Shown in pieces: positions 39,701 through 49,592 of a stretch of 64,000 nucleotides of DNA. Position numbers and translations under genes: made by a program. Under the pieces are notes generated by a model. That model saw only the letters and a list, made by a program, of their open reading frames with translations. It was not told the origin of the DNA and searched no databases. This stretch comes from Mycobacterium sp. Root265 (GTDB lineage: Bacteria; Actinomycetota; Actinomycetes; Mycobacteriales; Mycobacteriaceae): positions 222,896 to 286,895 of the forward strand of contig NZ_LMJA01000030.1 in NCBI RefSeq assembly GCF_001428895.1, in the 5' to 3' direction. Positions within the stretch are counted from its first letter, which is position 1. Every line of letters starts with the position of its first letter.

Positions 39701-40513
39701 CTACAACCGGCCGTCGACACGAAGGTCGGGGTGCACCCAGTCGGGGGAGCGGCGCTCCTTGAAGGCCACGAAACCTTGGCGTGCCTCGGGTCCGCTGTAG
39801 CTGGCCTTCATGCCGATGCGGTCGAACAGACCCAGGTAGTTGTCCAGGCTGGACTTGATCACCGAACGGGCCGCCGGGGCGGTCCGGCAGACCTGTGCCA
39901 GCACCTCTTTGGCCTCGGCGAGCAGATCGTCATGGGCCACCACCCTGGTCACCAGACCCCACTCGAGGGCCTCGGCGGCGGTCAGGACGCGGCCGGTGAA
40001 CATCAGGTCGCGGGTGCGCACCGGGCCGATGAGCCGGGCCAGCATCTGGCTGTAGTAGGTGTCGGCGATCCCGCGGAACAGTTCGGGTACCCGGAAGGTC
40101 GCGCGGTCGCTGACCACCGCCATATCGCTGCACAGCGCGATCTGCATGCCGCCGCCCTGGGCCAGGCCGTTGACCGCCGATACCACCGGCTTGACCGATT
40201 GGCGCAGCGTCTCGAACGGCGTCACATCCATCGACAGCGCCGAGCCCCACGTCATCCAGTCATCGGAACCGTCACCGCCTCCCAGATCGCCGCCGGGGGC
40301 GAAGACGTCGCCGGTTCCGGTGATCAACAGGCCGGCCAGGTCGGGATCGGTCTCGACATGACTGATCGCGTACCGGATGCCGAAGTACATCGCAGGCGTC
40401 ATCGCGTTGCGCGCCTCGGGCCGGTCCAGGCGCACCACCCCGAACGGGCCCTGCCGCTCGAATTTCAGGAACGGGGTACCGAGCCAGTCGCCCTCGGGCG
40501 GTCGCGGTGTCAT
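39701..40513 (-). CDS. Enoyl-CoA hydratase/isomerase (crotonase) family protein
   Basis: A 270-residue crotonase. The oxyanion-hole region is TGTGDVFAPGGDLGG, then NGLAQGGGMQIALCSDMAV and VPELFRGIADTY. The second catalytic Glu (PEL) is present, but the position of the first (GGGCELA in typical hydratases) holds Gln, so it may be an isomerase or other crotonase activity rather than a standard hydratase. TATAGT lies eight bases before ATG 40513. It is convergent with nadE, two bases apart. Confidence 0.85.
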   Translation of the reverse strand: MTPRPPEGDWLGTPFLKFERQGPFGVVRLDRPEARNAMTPAMYFGIRYAISHVETDPDLAGLLITGTGDVFAPGGDLGGGDGSDDWMTWGSALSMDVTPFETLRQSVKPVVSAVNGLAQGGGMQIALCSDMAVVSDRATFRVPELFRGIADTYYSQMLARLIGPVRTRDLMFTGRVLTAAEALEWGLVTRVVAHDDLLAEAKEVLAQVCRTAPAARSVIKSSLDNYLGLFDRIGMKASYSGPEARQGFVAFKERRSPDWVHPDLRVDGRL

Positions 40514-40521
40514 GGCAGCCG

Positions 40522-40527
40522 ACTATA
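40522..40527 (-). promoter_or_regulatory. -10 element for the crotonase gene
   Basis: TATAGT on the minus strand, eight bases before ATG 40513. Confidence 0.45.
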
Positions 40528-40545
40528 ACGGCAACTGTTGGTGAT

Positions 40546-41397
40546 TCAGTTCAGTGCATCCTCGATTGCCTCGTCATCGGGCGCGCAATCACCGGCCCCC
40601 GGGACCAGCGTCGCGAGCGCGCCCGCGGCGCACGCGCGGCGCAACGCGTGCGCGGGGTCGGCGGCCCAGCCCGCGGCCAGCACACCGGCGAAGACATCCC
40701 CGGCGCCGGTGGTGTCCACTGCCTCGACGGCCGGGGCGGCGACCCGGGCCTCCCCGTCGGCGCTGCGGTGCACGGCTCCTCGTGCACCGAGCGTGGTGAC
40801 CAGGTGGGGCACCGGCCAGTCCCAGCGCTGCGCCTCGTCCTCGTTGACGATCACGACGTCGGTGACCTCGGCCAGCTGCGCCAGCGCGGCCGGGTCGGCG
40901 CCCACCGGGGAGGCGTTGAGCAGCACCGCCGCGCCGGCGCCCCGGGCGACCCGGGCCGCGGCGAGCGCGGTGCCGATGGGAATCTCCAACTGCATGAGCA
41001 GCACCTCGCAGCCGGCGACCAGATCGCGCAGACGCGGCGAGCTCAGACTGAGATGTCCGTTGGCACCCGGCGCCACCACGATCACGTTCTCGGCGTGCGC
41101 ATCCACCACGATGCTCGCCGTCCCGCTGGGCACCGGCAGTGCGATGACACCGCCGACGTCGACCCTGTTGGCTTCGAGATGGGCACGCAGCGCCGCACCG
41201 GTGTCGTCCTCGCCGACCGCGGCCACCAGCACTACATCGGCGCCGGCGCGGGACGCGGCGACGGCCTGGTTGCCGCCCTTGCCGCCGGGGGACCGGGCCA
41301 TCGAGGAGGCCAGCACCGTCGCGCCGGGCGCAGGCAGTGCCTGCACGGCGAAAACGAAGTCCATGTTCACGCTGCCCACCACACACACCCGCGCCAC
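40546..41397 (-). CDS. rbsK: Ribokinase
   Basis: Phosphorylates ribose (or a related sugar) at C5; 283 residues. Motifs: VVGSVNMDFVF at the N-terminus, the GG signature SPGGKGGNQAVAASRAGADV, NASP, NEDEA and the catalytic VDTTGAGDVFAGVLA. GTG 41397 is chosen because the protein then begins MARVCVVGSVNMD and TACGGT lies six bases upstream; longer in-frame extensions run through the inverted-repeat element and proA. Position between nadE and proA matches rbsK in M. tuberculosis. Confidence 0.9.
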   Translation of the reverse strand: MARVCVVGSVNMDFVFAVQALPAPGATVLASSMARSPGGKGGNQAVAASRAGADVVLVAAVGEDDTGAALRAHLEANRVDVGGVIALPVPSGTASIVVDAHAENVIVVAPGANGHLSLSSPRLRDLVAGCEVLLMQLEIPIGTALAAARVARGAGAAVLLNASPVGADPAALAQLAEVTDVVIVNEDEAQRWDWPVPHLVTTLGARGAVHRSADGEARVAAPAVEAVDTTGAGDVFAGVLAAGWAADPAHALRRACAAGALATLVPGAGDCAPDDEAIEDALN

Positions 41398-41403
41398 GCG
41401 CTC

Positions 41404-41409
41404 ACCGTA
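41404..41409 (-). promoter_or_regulatory. -10 element for leaderless rbsK
   Basis: TACGGT on the minus strand, six bases before GTG 41397. Its -35 zone falls inside the left arm of the inverted-repeat element. Confidence 0.5.
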
Positions 41410-41423
41410 GTCACCATCGGCGT

Positions 41424-41507
41424 CCCATGGGCGAGATCGAACTGAGGGTCGTCCAGGCCCGGGATCGAAGAAGAAATCGCAACCCTGTGTTCGATCTCGC
41501 CCATGGG
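41424..41507. repeat. 84-base element with perfect 19-base inverted ends
   Basis: CCCATGGGCGAGATCGAAC (41424-41442) and its exact reverse complement (41489-41507) flank a 46-base interior; AGGGT/ACCCT just inside extends the potential stem. It lies between the divergent rbsK and proA promoters. No clear target-site duplication is visible. It could be a regulatory hairpin, a small non-autonomous mobile repeat, or a dimer-binding site. Confidence 0.8.
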
Positions 41508-41551
41508 GTGACCTCGCGGGACCCCACCGGGCTGGACCCGGGGATGCCCGA

Positions 41552-41557
41552 TACCCT
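41552..41557 (+). promoter_or_regulatory. -10 element for leaderless proA
   Basis: TACCCT lies six bases before ATG 41564, within GATACCCT. Confidence 0.55.
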
Positions 41558-41563
41558 GGCTTA

Positions 41564-42811
41564 ATGAGTGTACAGACACCTGTCACGACCGACCTGCGGC
41601 AGCAGGTCCACGATGCTGCGGCGGCCGCCCGGATCGCGGCTCGCGCGCTGGTCACCCTGAGCACCGTCGCCAAGAATCGCGCGCTGCATGCCGCCGCCGA
41701 CGCCGTGCTGTCCCACGCGCACGACATCCTGGCCGCCAACGCCGAGGACCTGGATGCCGCGCGTGCCGCGGGCACCGCCGAATCGATGCTGGATCGCCTC
41801 GCCCTGAACCCGCAACGCATCGACGGGATCGCCGCCGGGCTGCGCCAGGTGGCCGGCCTGCCCGATCCGGTGGGTGAGGTGCTGCGCGGCAGCACCTTGC
41901 CCAACGGCCTGCAGCTACGCCAGCAGCGGGTGCCCCTCGGCGTGGTCGGCATCGTCTACGAGGGCCGCCCCAATGTCACCGTCGACGCCTTCGGGCTCAC
42001 CCTGAAATCCGGCAACGCGGTGCTGCTGCGCGGGAGCTCGTCGGCGGCACGCTCGAACGCGGCGCTGGTGTGGGCGCTGCGCGAGGCCCTGGTCGCCGAG
42101 GGGCTGCCCGCCGACGCGGTGCAGCTGCTGCCCAGCGCGGACCGGTCCAGTGTCACCCATCTGATCCAGGCCCGCGGACTCGTCGATGTCGTGATCCCGC
42201 GCGGCGGCGCCGGATTGATCGCCGCGGTGGTCCGCGACGCCACCGTGCCCACCATCGAAACCGGCGTCGGCAACTGTCACGTCTTCGTGCACGCCGCGGC
42301 CGATCTCGATGTGGCCGAACGCATCCTGCTGAACGCCAAGACCCGGCGGCCCAGCGTCTGCAATGCCGCCGAGACCCTGCTGGTGGACAGGTCCGCCGCC
42401 GACACCGCGCTGCCCCGGCTGCTCAACGCGCTGCAGGACGCCGGGGTCACCGCGCACCTCGACCCCACCGACGAGGAGCTGCGCGCGGAATTCCTGTCCA
42501 TGGACATCGCGGTGCAACTCGTCGACGGCGTCGACGGCGCCATCGAGCACATCAACGAATACGGCACCGGCCACACCGAGGCCATCGTCACCACGGAACT
42601 TGCTGCCGCGCAACGATTCACCGAGCAGGTCGATGCGGCCGCGGTGATGGTGAACGCGTCGACCGCCTTCACCGACGGTGAGCAGTTCGGCTTCGGCGCC
42701 GAGATCGGCATCTCCACCCAGAAACTGCACGCCCGGGGGCCGATGGGGCTTCCCGAACTGACCTCCACCAAATGGATCGTGTGGGGCGACGGCCAGACCC
42801 GCCCCGCCTGA
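41564..42811 (+). CDS. proA: Glutamate-5-semialdehyde dehydrogenase (gamma-glutamyl phosphate reductase)
   Basis: Second step of proline synthesis; reduces glutamyl phosphate with NADPH. The 415-residue chain has the aldehyde-dehydrogenase fold, with [35 protein letters not shown], and the catalytic Cys at about 266 in [16 protein letters not shown] 41564 directly follows a -10 hexamer. Opposite strand shadows are ignored. The following MoxR gene starts 23 bases after its stop. Confidence 0.96.
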   Translation: MSVQTPVTTDLRQQVHDAAAAARIAARALVTLSTVAKNRALHAAADAVLSHAHDILAANAEDLDAARAAGTAESMLDRLALNPQRIDGIAAGLRQVAGLPDPVGEVLRGSTLPNGLQLRQQRVPLGVVGIVYEGRPNVTVDAFGLTLKSGNAVLLRGSSSAARSNAALVWALREALVAEGLPADAVQLLPSADRSSVTHLIQARGLVDVVIPRGGAGLIAAVVRDATVPTIETGVGNCHVFVHAAADLDVAERILLNAKTRRPSVCNAAETLLVDRSAADTALPRLLNALQDAGVTAHLDPTDEELRAEFLSMDIAVQLVDGVDGAIEHINEYGTGHTEAIVTTELAAAQRFTEQVDAAAVMVNASTAFTDGEQFGFGAEIGISTQKLHARGPMGLPELTSTKWIVWGDGQTRPA

Positions 42812-42834
42812 ACACCGCTGCGAAAAGAGAACAT

Positions 42835-43719
42835 GTGAGCCTCCCTGCCCGCCCGGCCCCGCTGTTCGCCGATATCGACGATGTCGCCAAGCGGCTCGCC
42901 GAAACCGGCTACCTACCCGACAAGGCCACCGCCACTGCCGTTTTCCTGGCCGACCGGCTCGGTAAGCCGCTGCTGGTGGAAGGTCCCGCCGGCGTCGGAA
43001 AGACCGAACTGGCCCGCGCCGTCGCGCAGACCACCGGATCGGAACTGGTTCGCCTGCAGTGCTATGAGGGCGTGGACGAGGCACGTGCCCTCTACGAGTG
43101 GAACCACGCCAAACAGATCCTGCGGATCCAGGCCGGAACCGCGGGCACCGGCGACTGGGACCAGACCAAGACCGACGTGTTCAGCGAGGAGTTCCTGCTG
43201 AGCCGTCCGCTGCTGACCGCGATCCGGCGCACCGAGCCGACCGTGCTGCTCATCGACGAGACCGACAAGGCCGATATCGAGATCGAGGGCCTGCTGTTGG
43301 AGGTGCTCTCCGATTTCGCGGTCACCGTGCCCGAACTCGGCACCATCAAGGCCGAACGCACCCCGTTCGTGCTGCTGACCTCCAATGCCACCCGCGAGTT
43401 GTCCGAGGCGCTCAAACGGCGTTGCCTGTTCCTGCACATCGACTTCCCCGACCCCGATCTGGAACGGCGCATCCTGCTGTCCCGGGTGCCCGAGCTGCCT
43501 GAGCGCATCGCCTCGGAGCTGGTGCGGATCATCGGTGTGCTGCGCGGCATGCAGCTCAAGAAGGTGCCATCGGTGGCCGAGACGATCGACTGGGGCCGCA
43601 CGGTGCTGGCACTGGGCATGGACACCATCGACGACGAACTGATCGCGGCGACGCTCGGAGTGGTCCTCAAGCACCAGTCCGATCAGGTCAAGGCGGCCGG
43701 CGAGCTCAGGCTGAACTGA
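42835..43719 (+). CDS. MoxR-family AAA+ ATPase
   Basis: A 294-residue AAA+ chaperone-like ATPase. Walker A is LLVEGPAGVGKTELAR, Walker B is VLLIDETDKADIE, and sensor/arginine features follow in LTSNATRELSEALKRRCLF. GTG 42835 gives MSLPARPAPLF; ATG 42833 is out of frame. It overlaps the next gene by one base (TGATG), the usual MoxR-VWA pair, which helps insert metals or assemble enzyme complexes. Corresponds to Rv2426c. The client protein is not known. Confidence 0.9.
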   Translation: MSLPARPAPLFADIDDVAKRLAETGYLPDKATATAVFLADRLGKPLLVEGPAGVGKTELARAVAQTTGSELVRLQCYEGVDEARALYEWNHAKQILRIQAGTAGTGDWDQTKTDVFSEEFLLSRPLLTAIRRTEPTVLLIDETDKADIEIEGLLLEVLSDFAVTVPELGTIKAERTPFVLLTSNATRELSEALKRRCLFLHIDFPDPDLERRILLSRVPELPERIASELVRIIGVLRGMQLKKVPSVAETIDWGRTVLALGMDTIDDELIAATLGVVLKHQSDQVKAAGELRLN

Positions 43720-45164
43720 TGGTCTCCCGCCGGACCCGCCCGCCGCAGCCGCTGGCCCCCAACGGAATCCCCGGACACCTGGTGGAGTTCGTGGAGGCGT
43801 TGCGCGGTGTGGGCATCGCGGTGGGTCCATCGGAGACGGTGGACGCCGGCCGGGTGATGACCGTGCTCGGGCTGGGCGACCGGGAGGCCCTGCGCGAAGG
43901 CCTGGCGTGCGCGGTGCTGCGCCGCGCCGACCATCGCGACACCTACGACGCCATGTTCGACCTGTGGTGGCCGGCCGCGTACGGCGCGCGGACCGTGATC
44001 GACGAGGAACCCGATCCCGAGGCCGGCCCGGAGGGGATGCCGCCCGAGGACATCGAGGCGATGCGCGCGGCACTGATCGACATGCTGGGCTCCGACAGCG
44101 ATCTGGAGAACCTCGACGACCGGTTGGCCGCCATGATCGCCCGGATCGTGGAGGCCTACGGCCGGTACAACTCCAGCCGCGGCCCCTCGTACTCGTCGTA
44201 TCAGGCACTCAAGGCGATGGCGCTGGACGAGCTGGAGGGACGCCTGCTGGCCGGGTTGCTCGCGCCCTACGGCGAGGAACCGACTCCGACCCAGGAGGAG
44301 ATCGCCAAAGCGATGGCCGCGCAGCGTGTTTCGCAGCTGCGCCGGATGGTGGAGGCCGAGACCAAGCGGCGCACCGCCGAACAGCTGGGCCGCGACCACG
44401 TGCAGATGTACGGTGTGCCGCAGCTCGCCGAGAACGTGGAGTTCCTGCGCGCCTCCGGTGAACAGCTGCGCCAGATGCGCAAGACCGTTCAGCCGCTGGC
44501 CCGCACGCTGGCCACCCGGCTGGCCGCCAAGCGGCGGCGGTCCGCGCACGGCCAGATCGATCTGCGCAAGACGCTGCGCAAGTCGATGTCGACCGGCGGC
44601 GTACCCATCGAAGTCGTCCTCAAGAAGCCACACCCGGCCCGGCCGGAACTCGTGGTGCTCTGTGACGTCTCGGGCTCGGTGGCCGGTTTCAGCCACTTCA
44701 CGCTGATGCTGGTGTCGGCACTGCGCCAGCAGTTCTCTCGGGTACGGGTGTTCGCCTTCATCGACACCACCGACGAGGTGACCCACATGTTCGGGCCGGA
44801 CGCCGACCTGGCCGTCGCCGTGCAGCGCATCACCCGCGAGGCCGGCGTCTACACCCGCGACGGGCACTCCGACTACGGGCACGCGTTCGTGTCGTTCGCG
44901 CAGAACTTCCCCAACGTGCTGTCGCCGCGTTCCTCGCTGCTCATCCTCGGTGACGCCCGCAACAACTACCGCAACCCCGAGACCGAGCTGCTGACCCGGA
45001 TGGTGAACGCCAGCAGGCACGCACACTGGCTGAACCCCGAACCCAGGCACCTGTGGGGCAGCGGCGACTCCGCCGTCCCGCGCTACACCGACCTGATCCC
45101 GATGCACGAATGCCGGTCGGCCAAGCAGCTTGCCGCGGTGATCGACGCCCTGCTGCCGGTCTGA
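43719..45164 (+). CDS. CoxE-like von Willebrand factor A domain protein
   Basis: A 481-residue partner of the MoxR ATPase. The C-terminal VWA domain carries the metal-ion-dependent adhesion motif [12 protein letters not shown] (DxSxS, at about residue 313) and later [12 protein letters not shown]. The N-terminal half is helical and charged, with a [22 protein letters not shown] region typical of CoxE-like proteins. Translation is coupled to the MoxR gene by a one-base overlap. Corresponds to Rv2425c. Confidence 0.88.
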   Translation: MVSRRTRPPQPLAPNGIPGHLVEFVEALRGVGIAVGPSETVDAGRVMTVLGLGDREALREGLACAVLRRADHRDTYDAMFDLWWPAAYGARTVIDEEPDPEAGPEGMPPEDIEAMRAALIDMLGSDSDLENLDDRLAAMIARIVEAYGRYNSSRGPSYSSYQALKAMALDELEGRLLAGLLAPYGEEPTPTQEEIAKAMAAQRVSQLRRMVEAETKRRTAEQLGRDHVQMYGVPQLAENVEFLRASGEQLRQMRKTVQPLARTLATRLAAKRRRSAHGQIDLRKTLRKSMSTGGVPIEVVLKKPHPARPELVVLCDVSGSVAGFSHFTLMLVSALRQQFSRVRVFAFIDTTDEVTHMFGPDADLAVAVQRITREAGVYTRDGHSDYGHAFVSFAQNFPNVLSPRSSLLILGDARNNYRNPETELLTRMVNASRHAHWLNPEPRHLWGSGDSAVPRYTDLIPMHECRSAKQLAAVIDALLPV

Positions 45165-45200
45165 CCCGTCGGCACGTTCGAGCGGCCCCGAACCCTGCCG

Positions 45201-45206
45201 TAAGCT
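45201..45206 (+). promoter_or_regulatory. -10 element for nadD
   Basis: TAAGCT lies eight bases before GTG 45215; no ribosome site in the gap. Leads the nadD-rsfS-gpgP-octT-degV operon. Confidence 0.4.
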
Positions 45207-45214
45207 GGCTCTTC

Positions 45215-45877
45215 GTGGCAGCACGGCGCAGGTTGGGTGTGATGGGTGGGACGTTCGATCCCGTGCATCACGGACATCTCGTGGCTGCCAGTGAAGTGGC
45301 CGATCAGTTCGAGCTCGACGAGGTCGTCTTCGTGCCGACCGGGCAGCCCTGGCAGAAGCGCGAACGCCACGTCACCGCCGCCGAGGACCGCTACCTGATG
45401 ACGGTCATCGCCACCGCGGCCAACCCGCGGTTCTCGGTGAGCCGGGTCGACATCGAACGCGGCGGCGCCACCTACACCAAGGACACCCTGCGCGATCTCG
45501 CCGCCCAGAATCCCGACACCGACCTCTACTTCATCACCGGCGCGGACGCGCTGGCCTCGATCCTGTCCTGGCAGAACTGGGAGGAACTGTTCTCCCTGGC
45601 CCGTTTCGTCGGGGTGAGCAGGCCCGGCTACGAACTCGACGGCGAGCACATCGCCGAGGCCATGAAGGAACTGCCCGAAAACGCCCTCACCCTGGTGGAG
45701 GTACCCGCATTGGCGATCTCGTCGAGTGACTGCCGGCTGCGTGCCCAGCAGTCCCGGCCCATCTGGTACCTGGTGCCCGACGGTGTCGTGCAGTACGTGT
45801 CCAAACGCAACCTCTACCCCGCATCGGCGGGCAGGGGCGCAGCGACCGGGGACAACGAACAGGAGACACCTTCATGA
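45215..45877 (+). CDS. nadD: Nicotinate-mononucleotide adenylyltransferase
   Basis: Adenylates nicotinate mononucleotide in NAD synthesis, the step before NadE; 220 residues. Motifs: [19 protein letters not shown] (contains the HxGH nucleotidyl-transfer signature) and the C-terminal ISSSDCR. GTG 45215 gives [12 protein letters not shown], matching the M. tuberculosis N-terminus; later starts would remove the first strand. The C-terminus extends about 20 Ala/Gly-rich residues past the core. Overlaps rsfS by four bases. Confidence 0.95.
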   Translation: MAARRRLGVMGGTFDPVHHGHLVAASEVADQFELDEVVFVPTGQPWQKRERHVTAAEDRYLMTVIATAANPRFSVSRVDIERGGATYTKDTLRDLAAQNPDTDLYFITGADALASILSWQNWEELFSLARFVGVSRPGYELDGEHIAEAMKELPENALTLVEVPALAISSSDCRLRAQQSRPIWYLVPDGVVQYVSKRNLYPASAGRGAATGDNEQETPS

Positions 45878-46260
45878 CCGCCACCCAGGAAGCCATCGAG
45901 ATGGCCACCGTCGCTGCCCGCGCCGCCGCGGACAAGCTCGGCAACGACGTCCTCGTCATCGACGTATCCGAGCAGTTGGTCATCACCGACTGCTTCGTGA
46001 TCGCCTCGGCGTCCAACGAACGTCAGGTCAACGCGATCGTCGACGAGATCGAGGACAAGATGCGCGCCGCCGGGCACAAGCCCGCGCGCCGCGAGGGCAC
46101 CCGGGAAGGGCGCTGGACCCTGCTCGACTACGTGGACATCGTGGTGCACGTCCAGCACACCGACGAGCGCGAGTTCTATGCGCTGGAGCGGTTGTGGCGG
46201 GACTGCCCGGTCGTGCCGGTGGATCTCGAAGCCGGTGACGCGCCGCAGGACGGCGAGTGA
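45874..46260 (+). CDS. rsfS: Ribosomal silencing factor RsfS
   Basis: Binds L14 on the 50S subunit and blocks subunit joining in starvation; 128 residues. The DUF143 core shows [26 protein letters not shown] and [22 protein letters not shown], followed by [12 protein letters not shown]. Starts inside the nadD stop (ATGA), and its own stop overlaps gpgP (GTGA). Confidence 0.95.
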   Translation: MTATQEAIEMATVAARAAADKLGNDVLVIDVSEQLVITDCFVIASASNERQVNAIVDEIEDKMRAAGHKPARREGTREGRWTLLDYVDIVVHVQHTDEREFYALERLWRDCPVVPVDLEAGDAPQDGE

Positions 46261-46913
46261 GCGTGCGCCGGCTGGTGCTGTTGCGCCACGGCCAGACCGA
46301 GTGGAACGCCGGCAGCCGGATGCAGGGCCAGCTCGACACCGATCTGACCGACCTGGGGCGCGAGCAGGCCAATGCGGCGGCCGAGGTGCTGGCCAAGCGC
46401 CAGCCCCTGGTCATCGTGTCCTCGGATCTGCGTCGTGCCCTGGACACCGCCACCGCACTCGGCGAGCGATCCGGCGTCGAGGTGTCCGTCGATGAACGCC
46501 TGCGCGAAACCCATCTGGGCGACTGGCAGGGCCTGACCCACCTCGATGTCGACGCGGTGGCGCCGGGTGCCCGGCTGGCCTGGCGCGATGACGCCCGGTG
46601 GGCCCCGCACGGCGGTGAGAGCCGGGTCGACGTCGCGCAGCGCAGCGTCCCGCTGGTCACTGAAATTCTTGCCGCGCAGCCGGGCTGGGGTGCAGACGAG
46701 CCCGACCGCCCGGTGGTGCTGGTGGCGCACGGCGGACTGATCGCCGCGCTGACGGCCGCACTACTGGATCTGCCGGTGGACAACTGGCCGGTGCTGGGCG
46801 GTATGGGCAATGCCAGTTGGGCGCAGCTGTCCGGCCACGATGTGGGCGACACCATCAAGTGGCGCCTGGACGTGTGGAACGCCTCGGCGCAGGTGGCCAA
46901 CGATGTCCTCTGA
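46257..46913 (+). CDS. gpgP: Glucosyl-3-phosphoglycerate phosphatase
   Basis: Dephosphorylates glucosyl-3-phosphoglycerate to glucosylglycerate, the second step toward methylglucose lipopolysaccharide. A 218-residue histidine phosphatase: RHGQTEWN with phospho-acceptor His11, the acid catalyst region [10 protein letters not shown], and the second His in VAHGG. The gpgP call rests on family plus position before octT (Rv2419c/Rv2418c order); by sequence alone it is a phosphoglycerate-mutase-like phosphatase. Overlaps octT by 11 bases. Confidence 0.88.
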   Translation: MSVRRLVLLRHGQTEWNAGSRMQGQLDTDLTDLGREQANAAAEVLAKRQPLVIVSSDLRRALDTATALGERSGVEVSVDERLRETHLGDWQGLTHLDVDAVAPGARLAWRDDARWAPHGGESRVDVAQRSVPLVTEILAAQPGWGADEPDRPVVLVAHGGLIAALTAALLDLPVDNWPVLGGMGNASWAQLSGHDVGDTIKWRLDVWNASAQVANDVL

Positions 46914-47652
46914 CAGCCCCCGCCGGAATACACTGCTGGTCTTTTGCGATTCGCTGTCCTACTACGGCCCGACCGGCGGACTGCCCGCCGACGATCCCAG
47001 GATCTGGCCGAATATCGTTGCCGAGCAACTCGGTTGGGATGTCGAACTGATCGGCCGGATCGGGTGGACCTGCCGCGACGTGTGGTGGGCGGCCACCCAG
47101 GACCCGCGTTCCTGGGCGGCTCTGCCGCGCGCCGGAGCGGTGATCTTCGCGACCTGCGGCATGGATTCGCTGCCCTCGCCGCTGCCCACCGCGGTGCGCG
47201 AACTGATCCGTTACGTCCGGCCGCCGTTCCTGCGCCGGTGGGCCCGCGACGGTTACGGCTGGCTCCAGCCGCGACTGTCCCCGGTGGCGCGACCGGCGCT
47301 GCCCCCGCACCTCAGCGTGGAGTACCTGGAAATGACCAGGGCCGCCTTGGATTTCAACCGACCCGGGTTGCCCGTGGTCGCCACCATTCCCTCGGTGCAC
47401 ATCGCCGAGACCTACGGCAATTCGCACCGGTGGCGTGAGCCCATCGTCAAGGCCATCACCGGCTGGGCCGACGAGCATCAGGTGCCCGTGGTGGATCTGA
47501 AGGCCGCCGTCGGTGCGGAAGTGATGAGCGGGCGGGGCAACCCCGACGGCATCCACTGGAACTTCGAAGCGCACGCCGCGGTGGCCGACCTGATGCTCAA
47601 GGGTCTCGCCGAAGCCGGTGCGTACCAACCGGACACCTCCGACCGGTCATGA
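46903..47652 (+). CDS. octT: Diglucosylglycerate octanoyltransferase (SGNH fold)
   Basis: Transfers octanoate to diglucosylglycerate in methylglucose-lipopolysaccharide synthesis. 249 residues with an SGNH/GDSL fold: nucleophile Ser17 in [21 protein letters not shown], and the C-terminal Asp-His in [12 protein letters not shown] 46903 overlaps the gpgP stop. Its place between gpgP and degV is that of Rv2418c, the characterised enzyme's orthologue. Confidence is from context plus motifs. Confidence 0.85.
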   Translation: MSSDSPRRNTLLVFCDSLSYYGPTGGLPADDPRIWPNIVAEQLGWDVELIGRIGWTCRDVWWAATQDPRSWAALPRAGAVIFATCGMDSLPSPLPTAVRELIRYVRPPFLRRWARDGYGWLQPRLSPVARPALPPHLSVEYLEMTRAALDFNRPGLPVVATIPSVHIAETYGNSHRWREPIVKAITGWADEHQVPVVDLKAAVGAEVMSGRGNPDGIHWNFEAHAAVADLMLKGLAEAGAYQPDTSDRS

Positions 47653-48488
47653 CCGTCCAGGTGGTGACGGATTCGTCGTCACGGCTCAGTCTGGACGAAC
47701 TCAAGCAGTGGTCGATCCGCCAGGTGCCGCTGCATGTCCTCGTCGACGACCTCGACCTGCGCGACGGCATCGACGACATTCCCAACGACGTGTTCGACCG
47801 CAGCCAGGTGACGACCTCGGGGGCCTCACCGGCAGACCTGGCGCAGGCCTACCGGGAGGCATTGGCCGACAGCGACGGTGACGGTGTGGTCGCGGTACAT
47901 CTGTCGGCGGCACTGTCCAGCACGTTCAGTTCCGCCGCGGCGGCCGCCAGGGAATTCGGTTCGGCTGTGCGCGTGGTGAACACCCGGTCGGCGGCCATGG
48001 GGGTCGGGTCCGTCGCACTGGCCGCGGCGCGCGCGGCCGCGGCCGGTGCCGAACTCGACGCCGTCGAAGCCACGGCCCGCGCCGCCGTCCCACGGGGGCA
48101 CGTGTTCATCGTCGTGCACCGCCTGGACAACCTGCGCCGCAGCGGGCGCATCGGCACCGCGGCCTCCTGGCTGGCCACCGCGTTGTCGGTCAAGCCGCTG
48201 CTGCACCTGGACGTCGACGGCCGGCTGGTGCTGGCGCAGCGGGTACGCACCGTGTCCAAAGCGCATGCCGCCATGGTGGATTCGATCGCCGAGGTGGTGG
48301 GGGAGCGCTCCGCCTCGATCACCGTGCACCACGTGGACAACCACGATGGCGCCGCCGAGCTGGGTGCGGCGCTGACCGCGCGGCTACCGCAACTGGAGTC
48401 GCTGACGGTGCGCGATATGGGTGCGGTGCTGGCCGTCCACGTGGGTGCCGGCGCCGTCGGTGCGTGCGTCAGCCTCGCCGAGACCTAG
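47649..48488 (+). CDS. DegV-family fatty-acid-binding protein
   Basis: A 279-residue DegV protein that binds a fatty acid between its two domains. Signature [14 protein letters not shown] at the N-terminus, [11 protein letters not shown], and [17 protein letters not shown]. The C-terminal domain holds [14 protein letters not shown]. Translationally coupled to octT (ATGA). It corresponds to Rv2417c and ends the nadD operon, meeting the reductase gene with a four-base convergent overlap. Confidence 0.92.
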   Translation: MTVQVVTDSSSRLSLDELKQWSIRQVPLHVLVDDLDLRDGIDDIPNDVFDRSQVTTSGASPADLAQAYREALADSDGDGVVAVHLSAALSSTFSSAAAAAREFGSAVRVVNTRSAAMGVGSVALAAARAAAAGAELDAVEATARAAVPRGHVFIVVHRLDNLRRSGRIGTAASWLATALSVKPLLHLDVDGRLVLAQRVRTVSKAHAAMVDSIAEVVGERSASITVHHVDNHDGAAELGAALTARLPQLESLTVRDMGAVLAVHVGAGAVGACVSLAET

Positions 48489-49531
48489 CCGGCGAAGCGA
48501 CCGGTCACCGGCGGCAGATCCTTGAGGGTGGCGATGCCCGGGGCGGCGGCGACCACCGCGGGCACCGCGTTGGTGACCGGCATGGCGGTGTAGATCATGC
48601 CCAGGCCCATGAATCCCGGTTCGGTCCAGTCCTTCGGCGGCAGGCAGTGCAATACGGTGCGCATATTCGGTAGGCCGAACACCTGGATGACGTGGCCGTG
48701 CTCAAGCGGTTTGGGCGGCGTGACATGGTCACCCATCGTCCAGTTGAACCCCACGCTGACGACATTGCGGTCGCCGACCCAGCCGCGGTGATAGCCGAGC
48801 ACGCTGGCGACGGTGCCCTTCGGGATCGTCATGAAACCGAGGTCGGAGTCGCCGGTCGCGGCGGTGAAGGTGACGTCGAAGGTCATCCGGTCCAACCTCG
48901 CGCCGATCGCGTCGGCCATCATTGCTGCGGATTCGGCGAACACCTCACTTTCCCGGCGCACGCTCTCGGCCAGCCCCGGGGTGTCCGGGTCCTGCGAGAA
49001 TCCCATGGCGGTCTGGGTTTCCGCGGATTCGTAGGTCGAGCAGTCCACCGACTCGGTGATCCTGATCTCATCGACCCGCTCGCACGAGCCCGACAACACC
49101 ATGCCGACCATGTTGGTCATGCCCGGGTGTGCGCCGCTGCCGAAAATGGTCGAATTACCGGCCGCGCAGGCCTTTCTGATGCGATCCAGATCCTCGGGCG
49201 TCTGCTTGCCGCCGGTGATCCAGGCCGCACTCGAGCAGACGTTGACGCCGGCCTCGAGCAGCGCGACGAGTTCGTCGACGCTGGGCCACAGCGGGTTGTA
49301 GCAACAGGCATCCGGCTTGAGGGCGATCAGCGCGTCGATGTCGTTGGTGGCCTTGACGCCGGTCGGGGTCGGCCAGCCGGCGAGTTCGGCGGCATCGACT
49401 CCGACCTTGTCTGCCCCGTGGGCGTAGACGCCGACGAGTTCCATGTCGTCGCGACCGATGATGGCGTGCAGCGAGCGGGTGCCGATGTTTCCGGTGGTCC
49501 ACTGGATGACGCGGAGGGGAGTCTCACTCAT
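48485..49531 (-). CDS. Dihydrodipicolinate-reductase-like NAD(P)-dependent protein
   Basis: A 348-residue protein starting VIQWTTGNIGTRSLHAII, a dinucleotide-binding segment of the DapB-N type common in mycobacteria (the 'amine dehydrogenase/DHDPR-like' family). Central FGSGAHPGMTNMVGMVLSG and GYHRGWVGDRNVVSVGFNW are conserved features. Real substrate unknown; true DapB is shorter and lies elsewhere. The minus-strand -10 TAGTGT, seven bases before the ATG, lies within a palindromic operator, so it is regulated and leaderless. Confidence 0.82.
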   Translation of the reverse strand: MSETPLRVIQWTTGNIGTRSLHAIIGRDDMELVGVYAHGADKVGVDAAELAGWPTPTGVKATNDIDALIALKPDACCYNPLWPSVDELVALLEAGVNVCSSAAWITGGKQTPEDLDRIRKACAAGNSTIFGSGAHPGMTNMVGMVLSGSCERVDEIRITESVDCSTYESAETQTAMGFSQDPDTPGLAESVRRESEVFAESAAMMADAIGARLDRMTFDVTFTAATGDSDLGFMTIPKGTVASVLGYHRGWVGDRNVVSVGFNWTMGDHVTPPKPLEHGHVIQVFGLPNMRTVLHCLPPKDWTEPGFMGLGMIYTAMPVTNAVPAVVAAAPGIATLKDLPPVTGRFAG

Positions 49532-49534
49532 GGC

Positions 49535-49560
49535 GTGAACACTATTCCGACAGTGTTCAC
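49535..49560. promoter_or_regulatory. Palindromic operator over the reductase promoter
   Basis: GTGAACACT (49535-49543) and AGTGTTCAC (49552-49560) are perfect 9-base arms separated by eight bases. The -10 TAGTGT (49544-49539, minus) overlaps the left arm. Typical of a TetR-type repressor; none is encoded next to it. Confidence 0.65.
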
Positions 49561-49592
49561 CGCGGTCCGGAAAAGGGTGAAATGATCGTGGG

